DNA of 64,000 nucleotides from Streptomyces olivaceoviridis (GTDB lineage Bacteria; Actinomycetota; Actinomycetes; Streptomycetales; Streptomycetaceae), in the NCBI RefSeq assembly GCF_014650115.1, contig NZ_BMUI01000002.1:186001-250000 (forward strand). Reading direction: 5' to 3'. The notes beneath the pieces are model-generated. The model saw nothing but the letters and a program-made list of their open reading frames with translations, did no database searches and was not told where the DNA came from. Positions 1-8,413 of this stretch are shown piece by piece (positions within the stretch are counted from its first letter, which is position 1; every line of letters begins with the position of its first letter). The translations under genes and the position numbers were made by a program.

Positions 1-498
1 CGTCGCCGTGGGGGCCGGCGGCAACAGCGCGGCGAGCTCCGCCGGCGCGGGACGGTGGACGGCGTCCGCGGCGCCGCGGAGCACGTCGGCCGCGACCTTC
101 TCGCCGCTGATCCGCACCACCCGGCCCTTCGCCGGTGCCACGCAGGTGTAGCCCTCCGGGCAGTCGGCCGCGCTGCCCCGCTCGGCGTAGAGGTGGAGCA
201 CGGCGCCGTTCTTCGCCCAGTACGCGGCGGAGAAGCCGTCGTCGCCGTTCACGCCGACGGACTGCTGCGCGAGCGTGAAGCCGGGTACGTCGGTGACGTA
301 GACGAGTTCGGGCGCGATGCCCAACGCACGCAGCCTGGCGTCCAGTTCGACGCGCGGCACGCGCGGGGACGCCGGGTCCCGGGCATCGGCGGACGCCGGA
401 CCCCGGGTGTCACCGGTGTCCGCCTTCTCGGTGCCGCACGCCGTGAGCAGCGCGGGGAGGAGCAGGAGCAGCGGCAGGACGCGTGCGGTACGGATCAC
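1..498 (-). CDS. Putative secreted lipoprotein, 3' end outside window
   Basis: A minus-strand reading frame enters from beyond base 1 and starts at GTG 496-498. The first 20 or so residues form a lipoprotein signal: VIRT, a run of leucines and prolines, then a lipobox ending LLTAC, which predicts export and lipid anchoring outside the membrane. The mature part starts with a Thr/Asp/Ala-rich linker and then reads as a soluble domain with two cysteines (DCPEGYTC). At least 166 residues are present and the C-terminus is missing. I do not recognise the family. No strong ribosome-binding site precedes the start, and a CACCAT box 6 bases upstream may make it leaderless. Confidence 0.6.
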   Translation of the reverse strand, partial: MIRTARVLPLLLLLPALLTACGTEKADTGDTRGPASADARDPASPRVPRVELDARLRALGIAPELVYVTDVPGFTLAQQSVGVNGDDGFSAAYWAKNGAVLHLYAERGSAADCPEGYTCVAPAKGRVVRISGEKVAADVLRGAADAVHRPAPAELAALLPPAPTAT

Positions 499-559
499 GC
501 GCCCATGGTGCCGCACGGGCGTTCCCGGGGACGGTCCCGTTCCCGTAACCTCCTGCGCG

Positions 560-869
560 ATGAACGCGATTCCGCCGCTGCTGGACCATCTCGTCCTGGC
601 CACGCCCGACCTGGGCGCGACGGTCACCGCGTTCGCGCGGCGGACCGGGGTCACCCCGGCGCCCGGCGGGGTCCACCTCGGGCTGGGTACGCGCAACCAC
701 CTGGTGGGGCTGGGCGGCCCGAGCTACCTGGAGATCCTCGGGCCCGATCCGGAGCAGCCCGAGCCTTCCGGGCCGCGGCCGTTCGGCGTCGACCGGCTGG
801 CCGGGCCGCCCGGAGCCGGGTCCGCGCCCGTGCCCGCCACCGGTGTCCGATTCCTTCAAGACCGGCTGA
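560..869 (+). pseudogene. Truncated glyoxalase-like (VOC) gene
   Basis: ATG 560 opens a frame whose first 75 or so residues look like the N-terminus of a Glyoxalase_3-type protein: LLDHLVLATPDL, then GVHLGLGTRNHLVGL and SYLEILGPDP. Such proteins are usually about 200 residues or more. Here the recognisable sequence stops near base 800 and the frame runs into the promoter region of the next gene. The frame stays open much further, but that continuation is low-complexity shadow sequence. A deletion joining this 5' end to the upstream region of the next VOC gene is the likely cause. That it is dead is inferred from the missing C-terminal half. Confidence 0.5.
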
Positions 870-893
870 CCGCCCGCTGCCTACGGTGGCCGC

Positions 894-1298
894 ATGACCG
901 TACGATTCGCCGTGATCGGCCTGGTCGCCTCCGACCTGGCCGCCTCCCTCGCCTTCTACCGCCGCCTCGGGCTGGTCTTCCCCGACGGAGCCGAGGACCA
1001 GCCGCATGTCGAGGCCGAACTGCCCGGCGGGCTGGTGCTCGCCCTGGACACCGAGGAGACCATCCGCTCCTTCCATCCCGGCTGGCGGCCGTCCGCCGGC
1101 GGAGGGCGGGTCGCGCTCGCCTTCCGCTGCGACTCCCCCGCCGAGGTCGACGCCCGCTACGAGGACCTGGTGGCCGCCGGTCACCACGGGGAACTGGGGC
1201 CGTGGGACGCCTTCTGGGGGCAGCGGTACGCCACCGTGCACGACCCCGACGGCAACGCGGTCGACCTGTTCGCCCCGCTACCCGCGCCCGGCGAGTAG
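894..1298 (+). CDS. VOC family protein (glyoxalase/bleomycin-resistance fold)
   Basis: This 134-residue protein has the size and pattern of a single VOC module pair. It opens [20 protein letters not shown], has a central YEDLVAAGH helix and ends with [14 protein letters not shown], the typical final strand of the family. VOC proteins bind a metal or small ligand between paired beta-alpha-beta-beta-beta units and act as dioxygenases, isomerases or resistance proteins. The substrate cannot be read from sequence. Its 3' end overlaps the convergent AraC-family gene by 21 bp, a pairing often seen in Streptomyces. A TTCAAGACC-type sequence about 35 bases upstream may belong to its promoter. Confidence 0.8.
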   Translation: MTVRFAVIGLVASDLAASLAFYRRLGLVFPDGAEDQPHVEAELPGGLVLALDTEETIRSFHPGWRPSAGGGRVALAFRCDSPAEVDARYEDLVAAGHHGELGPWDAFWGQRYATVHDPDGNAVDLFAPLPAPGE

Positions 1299-1967
1299 TT
1301 CCCCGAGCGGCATCCCCGCCAGTTCCCGCACCTCGCGCGCCAGATGGGGCTGGTCCGCATAGCCCGCGCGGACCGCCGTCTCCGCGTACGGCGTCCCGGA
1401 GCGGGCCAGGGCCAGCGCCCGCTGGAGGCGCAGGACGCGGGCCAGGGTCTTCGGACCGTACCCGAAGGCGGTCAGGCAGCGGCGGTGCAGCCGGCGTTCG
1501 CCGAGGCCAAGTGCGGCGGCCGTCGCGGCCACCGTGCGGCCCTCGTCCAGGCACTCCACCACCCGGCGCAGCAGCGGGTCCGGGGCACCCGCCTCCGCCG
1601 CCCGGTCGAGGGCGATGTCCTCCAGTGCGCTCGCCGGGTCGGGGGCCGCCGCGACCCGGTCTCTCAGCCGGCGGACGCTCGCGGCGGGCCAGAGGTCCGC
1701 CAACTCCACGCGGAGGTCGCGCAGTTCATGCGCAGGAACGCCGAGCAGCGCGGGCGCGGTGCCGGGGAAGAAGCGGATGCCCGCCCACGAACGCGCCGGG
1801 CCCTCGGGGAGGTAGGGGCGAGTGTCGGGACCGGCTACCAGCAGCCGCCCCTCGCTCCACAGCAGGTCCATGCACCCATCGGGCAACACGGGCCGGGCAG
1901 CGACACCGACCGGGGAGTTCCTCCACACGACCGCACCGGCCAACCGGGACACCCGCTCCACATACAC
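1278..1967 (-). CDS. AraC-family transcriptional regulator
   Basis: A 229-residue regulator. The N-terminal half has the motif of the DUF6597/AraC sensor type ([11 protein letters not shown], then VAGPDTRPY). The C-terminal half carries two helix-turn-helix units: [20 protein letters not shown] and, after [17 protein letters not shown], the [20 protein letters not shown] helix pair. I chose GTG 1965-1967; GTG 1961 is equally possible. A TACGCT box ends 7 bases before 1967 with no Shine-Dalgarno sequence, which suggests leaderless transcription. It converges on and overlaps the VOC gene, so it may regulate that gene, but this is inference from position. Confidence 0.85.
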   Translation of the reverse strand: MYVERVSRLAGAVVWRNSPVGVAARPVLPDGCMDLLWSEGRLLVAGPDTRPYLPEGPARSWAGIRFFPGTAPALLGVPAHELRDLRVELADLWPAASVRRLRDRVAAAPDPASALEDIALDRAAEAGAPDPLLRRVVECLDEGRTVAATAAALGLGERRLHRRCLTAFGYGPKTLARVLRLQRALALARSGTPYAETAVRAGYADQPHLAREVRELAGMPLGELLAGRG

Positions 1968-2275
1968 GACGGCCAGCGTACGCCGCCCGCGGATACCTTC
2001 GGGGCCGCCTCGGAAGCCCCGCAGGGCAGGCCGGGAGCGGGCACGCCCGAGCGGGGTCGCGGCCCGGCGCCGGGTCGGGAGGGCGAGAGCCACGGTGCGG
2101 GCTGCCATTGGGGAGCGGACCGGGAAGGGAAGGGCTGCCGGGGCGAAACCTCTACCCCGCAGCGGACCGGGAAGGCGAGCACACGCGGGCGGAGCCGCCG
2201 CCGGGTGACGGGGCGAGGTGGCCAGGGCACCCGGACGGGGCGCACCCGGGTGGTCCGCGGAAGGCGAGGGTGCCG

Positions 2276-3388
2276 TCAGCTCGGACGCGGGGACGCCGGG
2301 GAGGGGCTGCCTCGGTGGACCGTCGCCGGTGCCGGGGTTCCGAACAGCGGGAGGGCGTGGCGTATGCGGAAGCGGCGGGTGTAGACGGCGGTGGCCCCGG
2401 CGGTCAGGCCCAGCAGGAGCAGCGAGAGGGCACGGTCCAGCAGCGGCACCGTGTCGGTCGGCAGCGTCGCGGCGGCGGCCGAGCCGAGGGCACCGTCGAG
2501 GAGCTGCTCGGCCCCCCACAGCGCAGTGAGGACACGCAGGGCTCGGCGGAACGGAGCACTGTCCTGCCAGATCCTGTCCCGTGCGCGGGCCGCGCCGCCC
2601 CGGTGCAGTCGCTGTCCCACCTGGAACGCCAGCGGTCTGCCGGTGAACGCGGTGCCGAGCGCCCATCCGCCGACCGCGAGGGACAGTGCCGCGTTCTTGA
2701 ACAGCAGGAGGCGGGGGCCGCCACCGATCAAGGACACCAGCGCGGCGGCGGCCAGCAGGACCGTGAAGAACAGGTCGACGCCGTCGATCCGGCGGTGCCG
2801 GGCCGCGCCGGCCAGCAGACGCAGCGCCGGTGGCGCACCGCTCAGCAGCAGGGCCGACGCCTGACCGGCGCCGAGTGCCCGGGTCACGTAGTAGACGAGA
2901 AGCGGGAGGACGAGGTCCACGGCGAGGGAGAGAAGGGGGCCGCGAGCGGTCCCGAACGGCCTCACAGGCTCGGTCGGCTCGATGGACACGGACCCGTCCG
3001 TCCCGTCCGTCCCGTCTGCCCCAGGGATGCCGCCGGTCCCGGCACACCCGACCGTCGTGGTGCTCCCGGCCCACCCGGCGGCCCCGCCGATCTCTGGAAT
3101 CCCGGCACTCCCGATGCTCCCGGCGGCCCCACCGATTCCAGCGGTCCCCTCGACGCCCCCAATCCCGGCGCTCTCGATCCACCCGACAGCCCCGGCAATC
3201 CCGGCATTCCTGATGCTCCCGGCAGCCCCGCGGACCCTGGTCGCCTCGGCCGCCCCCGTCGTGCCGCCCGCTCCGGGGGACCAGGCCGTGCCGCCGGCGT
3301 CGCTCCTGCCGGTCCCGGCGCCCCCGCCCGCGCCGCCCGCCCTCCCCCTCGTACCACTCCGTCCCGTGTATCCCGTCGGATCCGCCAT
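2276..3388 (-). CDS. VC0807-like membrane protein with Gly/Ala-rich N-terminal repeat
   Basis: A 370-residue protein in two very different parts. Residues 1 to about 140 are a Gly/Ala/Ile/Ser-rich tract with recurring words such as AAGSI, SAGI, AGIGG and GTDG, like a low-complexity surface or collagen-like extension. From about residue 150 it becomes an integral membrane protein: [19 protein letters not shown], a second hydrophobic run around [17 protein letters not shown], and two further ones before a basic tail. The membrane part resembles the VC0807 family of small uncharacterised membrane proteins. The start is well supported: GAGGAGG lies 5-6 bases before ATG 3388. The low-complexity part uses the same high-GC codons and lies in frame with that start. 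Confidence 0.7.
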   Translation of the reverse strand: MADPTGYTGRSGTRGRAGGAGGGAGTGRSDAGGTAWSPGAGGTTGAAEATRVRGAAGSIRNAGIAGAVGWIESAGIGGVEGTAGIGGAAGSIGSAGIPEIGGAAGWAGSTTTVGCAGTGGIPGADGTDGTDGSVSIEPTEPVRPFGTARGPLLSLAVDLVLPLLVYYVTRALGAGQASALLLSGAPPALRLLAGAARHRRIDGVDLFFTVLLAAAALVSLIGGGPRLLLFKNAALSLAVGGWALGTAFTGRPLAFQVGQRLHRGGAARARDRIWQDSAPFRRALRVLTALWGAEQLLDGALGSAAAATLPTDTVPLLDRALSLLLLGLTAGATAVYTRRFRIRHALPLFGTPAPATVHRGSPSPASPRPS

Positions 3389-3718
3389 GTCCGCCGCCTC
3401 CTCGCCCGGTGTCACAAGCCGTGCCGGGCGACGTGACGAACCACGGCGCTGCCCGGCTGTCCGCTCCGGCCGGACGCCTCCGGCCTGCGCATGGACGACC
3501 TTCACGCTAGGTGCGGGACGGTGTCCGGCGGATCGGCGCAGGGGTGGAGTGCCGGGTGGACATTCCGGGGACAAGCGCAGCCGCCTTCTCCACCGCAGGG
3601 TCCACACCCGAGGGTGGAGACGGCCGCGACGGGAGTCAGGGACGGCCGCCCCCCACAGACCGAGCAGACCAAGCAGACCAAGCAGACCGAGCCCGAGCAG
3701 ACCGGCTCGGCCGGACGG
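3389..3718. other. 330-bp intergenic stretch with a 9-bp tandem repeat
   Basis: This separates the 5' end of the Gly/Ala-rich membrane protein gene from the 3' end of the BrkB/YihY gene, both on the minus strand. It holds the Shine-Dalgarno sequence of the former and, at 3656-3691, four tandem 9-mers (CAGACCGAG, CAGACCAAG twice, CAGACCGAG). No credible gene was seen in either direction. Confidence 0.5.
3656..3691. repeat. Four tandem 9-bp units (CAGACCRAG)
   Basis: Four contiguous copies of CAGACC(G/A)AG lie 28 bp beyond the stop codon of the BrkB/YihY gene, followed by two degenerate half-copies. It is a short microsatellite-like tract of unknown function. Confidence 0.8.
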
Positions 3719-4909
3719 TCACTGCACCGGGTGCGCCGTACCCCCGTCCCCGTCCTCGCCCCCGGAACCCCCGGCCCGCCCTGTCCCCTTGTGCGCGTGG
3801 TGCGGGTTCTTCGCGTGGGTGCGCAGGCGGGCCGTCACGTCCTCCGGGGGCAGGAAGCGGGACCAGCGCTCGGGGAACTCGGAGGGCATGTCGGGGTCGT
3901 CGGGGTCGGTCTCCCGGACCACCGCGGCGCGGGCGACGTACTCGGCGACCTGCGCGTGCCGCACCCGCTCGTTGGCCTCGCGCGCGGCGGCCGTGGCCGC
4001 GGCCGGCCAGACCCGGTCGATGGCCGCGTTGACGGCCGCGCCGACGAGCACGGCGAACGCGGACACACCGATCCACAGCAGGACGGCGACGGCGGCGGCG
4101 AGCGAGCCGTAGATGGTGGCGCCCTCGATGGTGCTGGTGAGGTAGATGCGCAGCAGGAAGCTGCCGAGGACCCACATGGCGAGGGCCACCAGCGCACCGG
4201 GCACGTCCTCGATCCACGGGGAGCGGACCGGCACCGAGACGTGGTACAGGGTAGTCAGGAAGACGATGGACAGGACGATCACGACCGGCCAGTACAGGAC
4301 CTGGACGACCGTCTCCGACCAGGGCAGGATCCGCACCACCGCGTCGGGCCCGGCCACCATCAGCGGCAGTGCCACCGAACCGATCAGCAACGCCACGATG
4401 AACAGCAGGAACGCCATGATCCGGGTCTTGACGATGCCCCGGACACCGTCGAGGCCGTACATGACGGTGATGGTGTCGATGAAGACGTTCACCGCGCGCG
4501 AGCCCGACCACAGGGCGAACAGGAAGCCGATGGAGATGACGTCGGGCCGGCCGCCCTTCATCACGTCGTGCAGGATCGGCTCGGCGATGTCCTTGACGCC
4601 CTTGTCGGACAGCACCGTGCGGGAGGCCTCCAGGAGGTTGGTCTCCAGGCTGTGGATCGTGTCGGCGCCGGTCCAGTCGTCGACGTAGCCGAGCAGTCCG
4701 ATCAGGCTCAGCAGCAGCGGCGGCACGGACAGCAGCGTGAAGAACGCCGCCTCCGCCGCCAGGCCCAGGATGCGGTACTCCATGCAGGAGTTGACGGTGT
4801 CCTTGAGCAACAGCCAGGCGGTCCTGCGCTTGGAGACGTTCCGGTAGAGGGCTCTGGCGCGGTGGAGCCGGCCGGCCGGCCGCTCGGGGGTTTCACTTGC
4901 TGGCTGCAC
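3719..4909 (-). CDS. YihY/BrkB-family inner-membrane protein
   Basis: A 396-residue membrane protein of the family once called ribonuclease BN or virulence factor BrkB, now usually regarded as a transporter or envelope protein of unsettled function. Family features are the amphipathic N-terminus, EAAFFTLLSVPPLLLSLIGL (first membrane segment), the LWSGSRAVNVFIDTITVMYG signature, and further segments FLLFIVALLIGSVALPLMV, WPVVIVLSIVFLTTLYHV and AAAVAVLLWIGVSAFAVLVG. A charged cytoplasmic tail of about 90 residues ends in a Gly/Asp-rich stretch. The GTG start at 4909 has TACCGT 6 bases upstream and no Shine-Dalgarno sequence, suggesting a leaderless message. It is divergent from the acyl-CoA dehydrogenase gene. 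Confidence 0.88.
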   Translation of the reverse strand: MQPASETPERPAGRLHRARALYRNVSKRRTAWLLLKDTVNSCMEYRILGLAAEAAFFTLLSVPPLLLSLIGLLGYVDDWTGADTIHSLETNLLEASRTVLSDKGVKDIAEPILHDVMKGGRPDVISIGFLFALWSGSRAVNVFIDTITVMYGLDGVRGIVKTRIMAFLLFIVALLIGSVALPLMVAGPDAVVRILPWSETVVQVLYWPVVIVLSIVFLTTLYHVSVPVRSPWIEDVPGALVALAMWVLGSFLLRIYLTSTIEGATIYGSLAAAVAVLLWIGVSAFAVLVGAAVNAAIDRVWPAAATAAAREANERVRHAQVAEYVARAAVVRETDPDDPDMPSEFPERWSRFLPPEDVTARLRTHAKNPHHAHKGTGRAGGSGGEDGDGGTAHPVQ

Positions 4910-5038
4910 GACCTAACGGTAGCCGCCGCACCGGGCCGCCCTCACCTTCCGGGGGCGATCACCGAGGGGACACATCGATTTCCGGCGCTGTGCCACTCGG
5001 GGGCCATCACCGCCGCCGTCCCGGGTAGGTTCGGATTC
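4910..5038. promoter_or_regulatory. Divergent promoter region, both transcripts likely leaderless
   Basis: The 129 bp between two divergent genes has a -10-like box the right distance from each start. TACCGT on the minus strand (4916-4921) lies 6 bases before GTG 4909. TAGGTT on the plus strand (5026-5031) lies 7 bases before ATG 5039. Neither start has a Shine-Dalgarno sequence. Confidence 0.5.
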
Positions 5039-6673
5039 ATGGCAGGCACCTCCACCCACACCGTGACGAACCAGCCGCCCCCGCTGGCCGGCTACGACGT
5101 CTTCACCGCCGACCGGGCCCTCGCCGAGGCCGTCGACCGGTACACCGGGGCCGATGTCCTCAAGGAGGTGCGCGCCGAGCTGTCCGCGCTGGGCCGGGCC
5201 GCCGGTTCGGCACAGCTCCAGGAGTGGGCGGTGCAGGCGAACGAGCATCCGCCCCGGCTGCGCAGCCACGACCGGTACGGCCACCGGATCGACGAGGTCG
5301 ACTTCCACCCGGCCTGGCACCGGCTGCTCGGCAAGGGCGTCTCGGCCGGGCTGACCGGCGCCTGGACGCGCCCGTCGGGGCATGTGCGGCGGGCGGCCGG
5401 GTTCCTGGTCTGGACGCAGGTCGAGGCGGGCACCTGCTGCCCGCTGTCGATGACGCACGCGGCGGTGCCCGCCCTGCGCGCCGACGCGGAGCTGGCCGCC
5501 GAGTGGGAGCCCCGGCTGACGTCCACGGTCTACGACCGGGAGCTGCGGCCCGCCGGGCAGAAGCCCGGGGCCCTGTTCGGAATGGGCATGACCGAGAAGC
5601 AGGGCGGCAGCGACGTCCGCGCGAACACCACCGCGGCACGGCCCCTCGCGGAGGACGGCACGTACGTGCTGACCGGGCACAAGTGGTTCTGCTCGGCGCC
5701 GATGTCGGACGCGTTCCTGGTGCTCGCGCAGGCGCCGGGCGGGCTCACCTGCTTCCTGGTCCCGCGGGTCCTGCCCGACGGCACCCGCAACGTCTTCCGG
5801 ATCCAGCGGCTGAAGGACAAGCTGGGCAACCGCTCGAACGCCTCCGCGGAGGTCGAGTTCGACGGCACCTGGGCGCGCCGGGTCGGCGAGGAGGGGCGCG
5901 GGGTGCGCACGATCATCGGGATGGTCGCCGCGACCCGGCTGGACTGCGCGCTCGGCTCGGCGGGCCTGATGCGGCAGGCGGTGGCGCAGGCCGTGCACCA
6001 CTGCGCGCACCGGGAGGCGTTCGGCGGGAAGCTGGTCGACAAGCCGTTGATGCGCAACGTCCTCGCCGATCTCGCGCTGGAGTCGGAGGCGGCGACCGCG
6101 CTCGCGCTGCGGCTGGCCGCGGCCTGGGACGACGGCGGCGAGCAGGAGCGCGCCTTCCTGCGGCTCGCGGTGCCGGCCGCGAAGTACTGGATCACCAAGC
6201 GCTGTGCCCCGGTGGCCGTGGAGGCCGCCGAGTGCCTGGGCGGCAACGGGTACGTGGAGGAGTCCGGTCTGCCCCGGCTGGTGCGGGAGTCGCCGCTGAA
6301 CTCCATCTGGGAGGGCGCGGGGAACGTGCAGGCACTGGACGTGCTGCGGGCCTTGCAGCGGGAGCCGGGCGCGCTGGACGCCTGCCTCACCGAGATCGGC
6401 CGGGCGCACGGCGCGGACCACCGGCTGGACCGGGCGGTGAAGGACCTGTTCACCGAACTCGCCGACCTGGAGGGCGTCGAAGGGCGCGCCCGGCGCCTGG
6501 CGGAGCGGCTGGCGCTGGTCCTCCAGGGCTCTCTCCTGGTGCGGTACGCCCCGCCGGAGGTGGCCGACGCCTTCTGCGCCTCCCGCCTGGGCGGCGACCG
6601 CGGCGCGTCCTTCGGCACGTTGCCGTCGGGCCTGGACCTGGAGTCGGTGGTGGAGCGAGCGCGTCCGGTCTGA
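5039..6673 (+). CDS. Acyl-CoA dehydrogenase, AidB-like
   Basis: A 544-residue flavoprotein of the long AidB-type branch of the acyl-CoA dehydrogenase family. Visible family marks are GMGMTEKQGGSDVR (flavin/substrate-contact strand), TYVLTGHKWFCSAPMSD, FRIQRLKDKLGNRSNASAEV, the RTIIGMVAATRLDC helix and AAECLGGNGYVEESGLPRLV followed by SIWEGAGNVQALDVLRA. Members oxidise acyl-CoA thioesters with FAD. AidB itself is linked to alkylation protection and binds DNA, but the true substrate here is unknown. ATG 5039 was chosen because the family N-terminus begins there and a TAGGTT box sits 7 bases upstream. A strong hairpin follows the stop codon. Confidence 0.88.
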   Translation: MAGTSTHTVTNQPPPLAGYDVFTADRALAEAVDRYTGADVLKEVRAELSALGRAAGSAQLQEWAVQANEHPPRLRSHDRYGHRIDEVDFHPAWHRLLGKGVSAGLTGAWTRPSGHVRRAAGFLVWTQVEAGTCCPLSMTHAAVPALRADAELAAEWEPRLTSTVYDRELRPAGQKPGALFGMGMTEKQGGSDVRANTTAARPLAEDGTYVLTGHKWFCSAPMSDAFLVLAQAPGGLTCFLVPRVLPDGTRNVFRIQRLKDKLGNRSNASAEVEFDGTWARRVGEEGRGVRTIIGMVAATRLDCALGSAGLMRQAVAQAVHHCAHREAFGGKLVDKPLMRNVLADLALESEAATALALRLAAAWDDGGEQERAFLRLAVPAAKYWITKRCAPVAVEAAECLGGNGYVEESGLPRLVRESPLNSIWEGAGNVQALDVLRALQREPGALDACLTEIGRAHGADHRLDRAVKDLFTELADLEGVEGRARRLAERLALVLQGSLLVRYAPPEVADAFCASRLGGDRGASFGTLPSGLDLESVVERARPV

Positions 6674-6705
6674 ACCCGCCGTACCCGGCCGGGGCCTCGG
6701 CGGGA

Positions 6706-6741
6706 GGGGGGTGGTGCTGCGCCGACACGGCACCACCCCCC
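6706..6741 (+). terminator. Hairpin terminator after acyl-CoA dehydrogenase
   Basis: A perfect 12-bp stem, GGGGGGTGGTGC at 6706-6717 pairing with 6730-6741, closes a 12-base loop 32 bp after the stop codon. There is no U-tract, as is usual for Streptomyces terminators. Confidence 0.7.
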
Positions 6742-6786
6742 ACCACCTGGGTCAAGTCTCGGCCACGCTCCGGCGGTTCACCAGGG

Positions 6787-6836
6787 TTGCAGGGGGTTGC
6801 AACTCTTGGAGGCACATGCGCGGAGTCTGTGCCTCC
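6787..6836. promoter_or_regulatory. Two inverted repeats upstream of the GAF regulator
   Basis: TTGCA-GGGGGT-TGCAA (6787-6802) is followed by GGAGGCACA (6808-6816) and its exact inverse TGTGCCTCC (6828-6836). A further half-site, GAGGCACA, lies about 25 bases downstream. These sit 105-155 bp before the start of a GAF-type regulator and may be its own operators; this is inferred from symmetry and position. Confidence 0.45.
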
Positions 6837-6940
6837 GCCATGTCCGGAACGGCAGTATGAGAGGCACAGTCGGACCGGAAGCCGCCGCCCGGACGGCTTT
6901 ACCCGTGTGTTCGACGCCCCTTTCCGGGAGGACCGCAGTG

Positions 6941-8248
6941 GTGAACCCGCCGATGAACGTGGCGCGCCTGGCCGCCGTGGACGCGGCGCAGGCGGCCCGG
7001 GTACTGAGCGAGGTGCGCGAGGCCACGCTCGCCGGGCAGCGTACGCGGCTCGCGCCCCGCCCGGTGATCGAGCAGTCGTGGGGACGGATGCTGCGCAGTG
7101 GTGTCGACCCCGAACACGACTTCAGGTCCGGGCTGTTGCCCTCGGACGAGGTGCGGCGCCGGCGGGAGGAGTCGCCGCTGCGGCATGTCCTGCCGGTGCT
7201 GCGGGAGGGACTGCTTTCGGTCGCGGACGTCGCCCAGCACATCATGGTCGTCGCGGACGCCGACGGCCGCGTGCTGTGGCGGGAGGGTGTGCCGTCGGTA
7301 CTGCGGAAGGCCGACGGGCTGGGCTTCGAACTCGGCGCGGACTGGAGGGAAGACGTCGTCGGCACCAACGGGGTGGGCACCCCGGCGGTGGTGCGGCGGC
7401 CGGTGCAGGTGTTCGCCGGCGAGCACTTCGTGCGGTCGCACGTCTCCTGGACCTGTTCGGGCGCGCCGATCACGGATCCGCGGGACGGGCGGCTGCTCGG
7501 CGTGGTGGACGTCAGCGGCCCGCTGGAGACCATGCATCCGGCGACCCTCGCCTGGGTGGACTCGGTCGCCAAGCTGGCCGAGGCCCGGCTGCGGGAGCTT
7601 CATCTGGCCTCGCTGGAGCGGCTGCGGGTGGTGGCGGCGCCGGTGCTGGCCCGGCTGGCCGGGCGGGCGCTGGTGGTGGACCGCGACGGCTGGGCGGCGG
7701 CCGTGACCGGGATGCCGTACGTGCGGCGGGTGACGCTGCCCAGGACGCTGACGCCGGGCCGTCGGTGGCTGCCCTCGCTCGGCTCCTGCGCGATGGAGCC
7801 GCTGGCCGGGGGCTGGCTGCTGCGGGCGGAGGAGGAGCCCCGGGCCGGTGCCCGCCGGATCGTGCTGGACCTCGCCCGGCCGGGCCGCCGTACGGTGACG
7901 GTCACGGCGCCGGCGGGTTCCTGGTCGCGGGAACTGAGTCCGCGCCATGCCGAGTTGCTGTTCCTGCTCACCGAGCACCGTGCCGGGCGCGGGGCGGCGG
8001 GGCTGGCCGAGGACCTGTTCGACGATCCGTCCCGGACCGTGACCGTACGGGCCGAGATGTCCAGGATTCGGAGGTATCTTGGGGAACTCCTCCAGCATCG
8101 GCCGTATCGTTTCCGCGACGATGCGGAAGTGGACGTGATCCTTCCAGAAGATCCGTCCCACCTGCTTCCCCAGTCGATGGCACCAGCGGTGACCCGGAAG
8201 CGGAATGCTGTGCTCGACGCCCGGACCAAGCGGTCCGGACGGGGGTGA
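6941..8248 (+). CDS. GAF-domain transcriptional regulator (AcoR-like N-terminus)
   Basis: A 435-residue regulator. The start of the protein (RLAPRPVIEQSWGRMLRSGV) and the GAF sensor around residues 75-220 (HIMVVADADGRVLW, DVVGTNGVGTPAV, QVFAGEHFV, GRLLGVVDVSGPL) match the N-terminal half of AcoR-type activators. The sigma-54 AAA+ domain of those proteins is absent. Instead the last 130 residues hold a winged-helix-like segment (SPRHAELLFLLTEHRAGRGA, then TVTVRAEMSRIRRYLGELL). This short form is common in actinobacteria, which lack sigma-54. GTG 6941 (or 6938) follows GGGAGG at a good distance. Two upstream inverted repeats suggest autoregulation. The effector is unknown. Confidence 0.82.
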   Translation: MNPPMNVARLAAVDAAQAARVLSEVREATLAGQRTRLAPRPVIEQSWGRMLRSGVDPEHDFRSGLLPSDEVRRRREESPLRHVLPVLREGLLSVADVAQHIMVVADADGRVLWREGVPSVLRKADGLGFELGADWREDVVGTNGVGTPAVVRRPVQVFAGEHFVRSHVSWTCSGAPITDPRDGRLLGVVDVSGPLETMHPATLAWVDSVAKLAEARLRELHLASLERLRVVAAPVLARLAGRALVVDRDGWAAAVTGMPYVRRVTLPRTLTPGRRWLPSLGSCAMEPLAGGWLLRAEEEPRAGARRIVLDLARPGRRTVTVTAPAGSWSRELSPRHAELLFLLTEHRAGRGAAGLAEDLFDDPSRTVTVRAEMSRIRRYLGELLQHRPYRFRDDAEVDVILPEDPSHLLPQSMAPAVTRKRNAVLDARTKRSGRG

Positions 8249-8413
8249 CCGTCCGGCCGGCCCCGGCTCCGCACGCGCGTCTTCCACCGATCTGCGCAGT
8301 CCTGGCCCTGCGCGGCCCGTTCCTGCCGTAGCATCCCGTACGGGCCTCCCCACCTGCTCCTCGCGTCAACCCACGGATCGCGCGGCGCAGTTGGCCCGCC
8401 CTCTGGAGGAGAG

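Noticed and set aside
317..3436. Very long plus-strand open frame
   Set aside because: It runs antisense through an AraC gene and a membrane protein gene with clear family motifs. Composition is Arg/Pro/Gly-rich as expected for the third-position shadow of GC-rich genes. Only its segment from 560 shows family sequence.
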